DNA of 16,186 bases from an uncultured Schwartzia sp. (lineage in GTDB: Bacteria > Bacillota > Negativicutes > Selenomonadales > Selenomonadaceae), in the NCBI GenBank assembly GCA_905372875.1, contig CAJPQU010000028.1, positions 1 to 16,186 on the forward strand. The letters are read 5' to 3'. The notes beneath the pieces were generated by a model. The model ran no database searches. It saw only the letters and a list, made by a program, of their open reading frames with translations, and was not told the DNA's origin. The translations under genes and the position numbers were made by a program. Below, piece after piece: positions 14,253-16,186 of this stretch. How positions within the stretch are numbered: position 1 is the stretch's first letter; each line of letters begins with the position of its first letter.

Positions 14253-16186
14253 TTATATCTTCACCACCCCAAGAATTTGAAGTTCAACGCTTTGCTCAAT
14301 CTCCGCATGGGAGAGAACAATGACGCCCTCAACGGAGCGCTCCACCAACTTGCGGAAATACGGACGCACCGCCGGGCTGGTCAGCACGATAGGCTGATAG
14401 CCCATATTTGTCAGCTTGGCAAGCTCCGTATGCAGAGAAGCCAAAAGCCGCTGCATCGTATCCGGGTCAAGGCTCACATAGGAACCGCGATCCGTCCGCT
14501 GCACCGCCCCGGCGATACGGTTTTCGATCGCCGAGTCGAGGGTGACGCAGGGGATCGTGTTGTTTTGAGCATATTGCTGAGTGATCTGGCGGGCCATGGC
14601 ATGGCGGATATACTCTGTCAGAATATCCGTATCCTTCGTCGCCCGGCCATAATCTGCCAACACCTCGAAGATCGTCTCCATATCCCGAATGGAAATGCGT
14701 TCCCGCAAAAGATTCGCCAGAACTTTCTGCACCTCGCCGACGTTCATCAGTTCGGGAATAACTTCGTCCACCAGGGAGCTGTTGGATTTCTTGAGATTTT
14801 CTACCAGATCCTGCGTCTCTTTACGCCCTAAGATCTCATCCGCGTGAGTCTTAATGACCTCCGTCAGATGCGTCGCCAACACCGACACCGCATCCACCAC
14901 TGTATAGCCGTTGAGTTCCGCCTGTTCCCGCTGTGCTTCAGTAATCCAGAGCGCCGGCAGGCCAAAGGCCGGTTCCGTCGTCTCAATTCCGGCGATCTCT
15001 TCGAAAACCGTTCCTGAATTCATGGCCAAGTAGTGATCAAGTAATAATTCGCCTTTAGCTATCTCAATTCCTTTTAATTTTATGATATATGCGTTAGGTT
15101 TTATTTGAATATTATCACGGATGCGAATGGTGGGAACCACCAGCCCCAATTCCAAGGCGCACTGGCGGCGAATCATCACGATGCGCTCCAAGAGATCGCC
15201 GCCCTGCCCCGTATCTACCAAAGGAATCAGGCTATAACCGATCTCCAGTTCCATGGGATCAACCTGCAGCAGCGAAACAATATTCTCTGGGCGCGTCGCT
15301 TCCTGTTTCTTTTTCGCTTCCTTCTGCGCTTCCGCCGTCTCCTGTGGCGTTTCCGCCCGTTTACGAAGATTATAGCCAATGATCGCCGCCAACACAGCGA
15401 GGCTGGCAAAGGGAAGCCCCGGCAGGCCTGGAACGACGGCCAGGAGCAGCAAGACGCCGCAGGCGATAAAGAAGACCCGCGCGTTGCGGAAAATCTGGCC
15501 CACCAAATCGCTGCCCAAATTACCACCGTCGGAGGCGGCCCGCGTGACGATGATACCTGTTGCCGTCGAAATCATCAGCGCTGGGATCTGATTGACCAGG
15601 CCCTCGCCTACCGTCAGGAGAGTATAGTTTTGCAGCGCCTGCACCGCCGTCAGATTCCGCTGCACCATACCGATGACAAAGCCGCCGGTAATATTGATGA
15701 TGATGATAATAGCGGCGATGGCGTCCCCTTTCACGAACTTCGACGCACCATCCATCGCCCCGTAGAAATCCGCCTCCCGCTGGATTTTCCGCCGTCTGAG
15801 TGCCGCTTCCGCATCGGTAATCGTTCCCTGATTGAGATCCGCATCGATGGCCATCTGTTTACCGGGCATAGCGTCCAACGTGAAGCGGGCCGAAACCTCC
15901 GCCACGCGTTCCGCGCCTTTGGTGATGACAATGAACTGAATGATAACTAAGATGACGAACACAATAAAACCGACGACCGCATTACCGCCGACAACAAAGT
16001 TGCCAAAAGCGGTGATGACCTCGCCGGCATAGCCGTCCAACAAAATCAGGCGCGTGGAAGAGACGTTCAGCGCCAGTCGAAAGAGCGTGGTGAGCAGCAA
16101 AAGAGAAGGAAACACCGAGAGATCCAATGCTTCCTGATTGTAGATCGTGACCATGACAATGACGATCGCCAGCGTGACATTGACGC
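14253..16186 (-). CDS. flhA: FlhA, flagellar type III export gate protein, 5' partial
   Basis: 643 residues are visible. The frame stays open through the right edge (NVTLAIVIVMVTIYNQEALD precedes the internal ATG at 16154), so the true start lies outside and roughly 45-50 residues are missing. FlhA forms the nonameric export gate in the basal body membrane. The membrane domain is seen in SVFPSLLLLTTLFRLALNVS, FVVGGNAVVGFIVFVILVII, GDAIAAIIIIINITGGFVIG and later hydrophobic segments, with the FHIPEP-family cytoplasmic loop ERVAEVSARFTLDAMPGKQM. A charged linker (ETAEAQKEAKKKQEATRPEN) precedes the cytoplasmic domain, beginning DPMELEIGYSLIPLVD, which docks export chaperones. It ends in ILGVVKI. 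A short AT-rich stretch (about 15050-15120) stands out in composition without breaking the frame. Confidence 0.97.
   Translation of the reverse strand, partial: VNVTLAIVIVMVTIYNQEALDLSVFPSLLLLTTLFRLALNVSSTRLILLDGYAGEVITAFGNFVVGGNAVVGFIVFVILVIIQFIVITKGAERVAEVSARFTLDAMPGKQMAIDADLNQGTITDAEAALRRRKIQREADFYGAMDGASKFVKGDAIAAIIIIINITGGFVIGMVQRNLTAVQALQNYTLLTVGEGLVNQIPALMISTATGIIVTRAASDGGNLGSDLVGQIFRNARVFFIACGVLLLLAVVPGLPGLPFASLAVLAAIIGYNLRKRAETPQETAEAQKEAKKKQEATRPENIVSLLQVDPMELEIGYSLIPLVDTGQGGDLLERIVMIRRQCALELGLVVPTIRIRDNIQIKPNAYIIKLKGIEIAKGELLLDHYLAMNSGTVFEEIAGIETTEPAFGLPALWITEAQREQAELNGYTVVDAVSVLATHLTEVIKTHADEILGRKETQDLVENLKKSNSSLVDEVIPELMNVGEVQKVLANLLRERISIRDMETIFEVLADYGRATKDTDILTEYIRHAMARQITQQYAQNNTIPCVTLDSAIENRIAGAVQRTDRGSYVSLDPDTMQRLLASLHTELAKLTNMGYQPIVLTSPAVRPYFRKLVERSVEGVIVLSHAEIEQSVELQILGVVKI

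Noticed and set aside
14244..14256. A perfect TATAAT at the flhA/flhF junction.
   Set aside because: No -35 hexamer at 16-18 bases; the match arises from the last flhA codons plus stop and start.
1..16186. CRISPR arrays, insertion sequences, defence genes.
   Set aside because: No regularly spaced repeats, transposase or nuclease-like frames were seen on either strand.

Overview
The window is a motility and chemotaxis locus from a bacterium of moderate GC content. Almost all of it (about 1.3 to 16.2 kb) is one long leftward run of genes. Reading in the direction of transcription from the right edge, it holds flhA (5' end outside the window), flhF, flhG, a PilZ protein, cheB, cheA, cheW, cheC, cheD, a two-TM unknown protein, a sigma-28 factor (fliA/sigD), fapA (DUF342), a small hydrophilic unknown protein, and a membrane-anchored coiled-coil protein in the position where Bacillus subtilis has swrB. 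The core order flhA-flhF-flhG-cheB-cheA-cheW-cheC-cheD-sigD-(swrB) is that of the B. subtilis fla/che operon. Together with the purine-rich Shine-Dalgarno sites and the CheC/CheD pair, this points to Bacillota. A flagellated Negativicutes or Clostridia member is my best inference; the sequence alone does not settle the class.

The genes are tightly packed. There is a four-base stop/start overlap at pilZ/cheB, direct stop-to-start abutment at flhA/flhF (TTG start) and cheD/next gene (GTG start), and gaps of about 1 to 25 nt through most of the chemotaxis block. Larger gaps occur only around the sigma factor and toward the 3' end. Two of them contain stem-loops: one between the sigma gene and fapA, and a pair of related hairpins ahead of the swrB-position gene.

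The set forms one functional circuit. FlhA is the export gate. FlhF and FlhG set flagellar number and position. The PilZ protein is a predicted c-di-GMP-responsive brake. CheA, CheW, CheB, CheC and CheD carry signalling and adaptation. The sigma factor turns on late flagellar genes.

Left of the operon (about 1.0 to 1.2 kb) are two leftward tRNA genes, tRNA-Pro(TGG) then tRNA-Arg(TCT). They have a consensus promoter (TTGACA-17-TATAAT) and end in a strong hairpin. Beyond them are three direct repeats containing TGCGCCCA, then a short gene for a two-TM protein with its own promoter set inside an inverted repeat. Last comes a cobalamin riboswitch with an intrinsic terminator, controlling a lipoprotein gene that runs off the left edge.

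The core is well known. The less explained parts are the extra genes inserted into the B. subtilis-like order, the unknown membrane proteins, the repeats beside the tRNA genes, and the RNA structures between genes.
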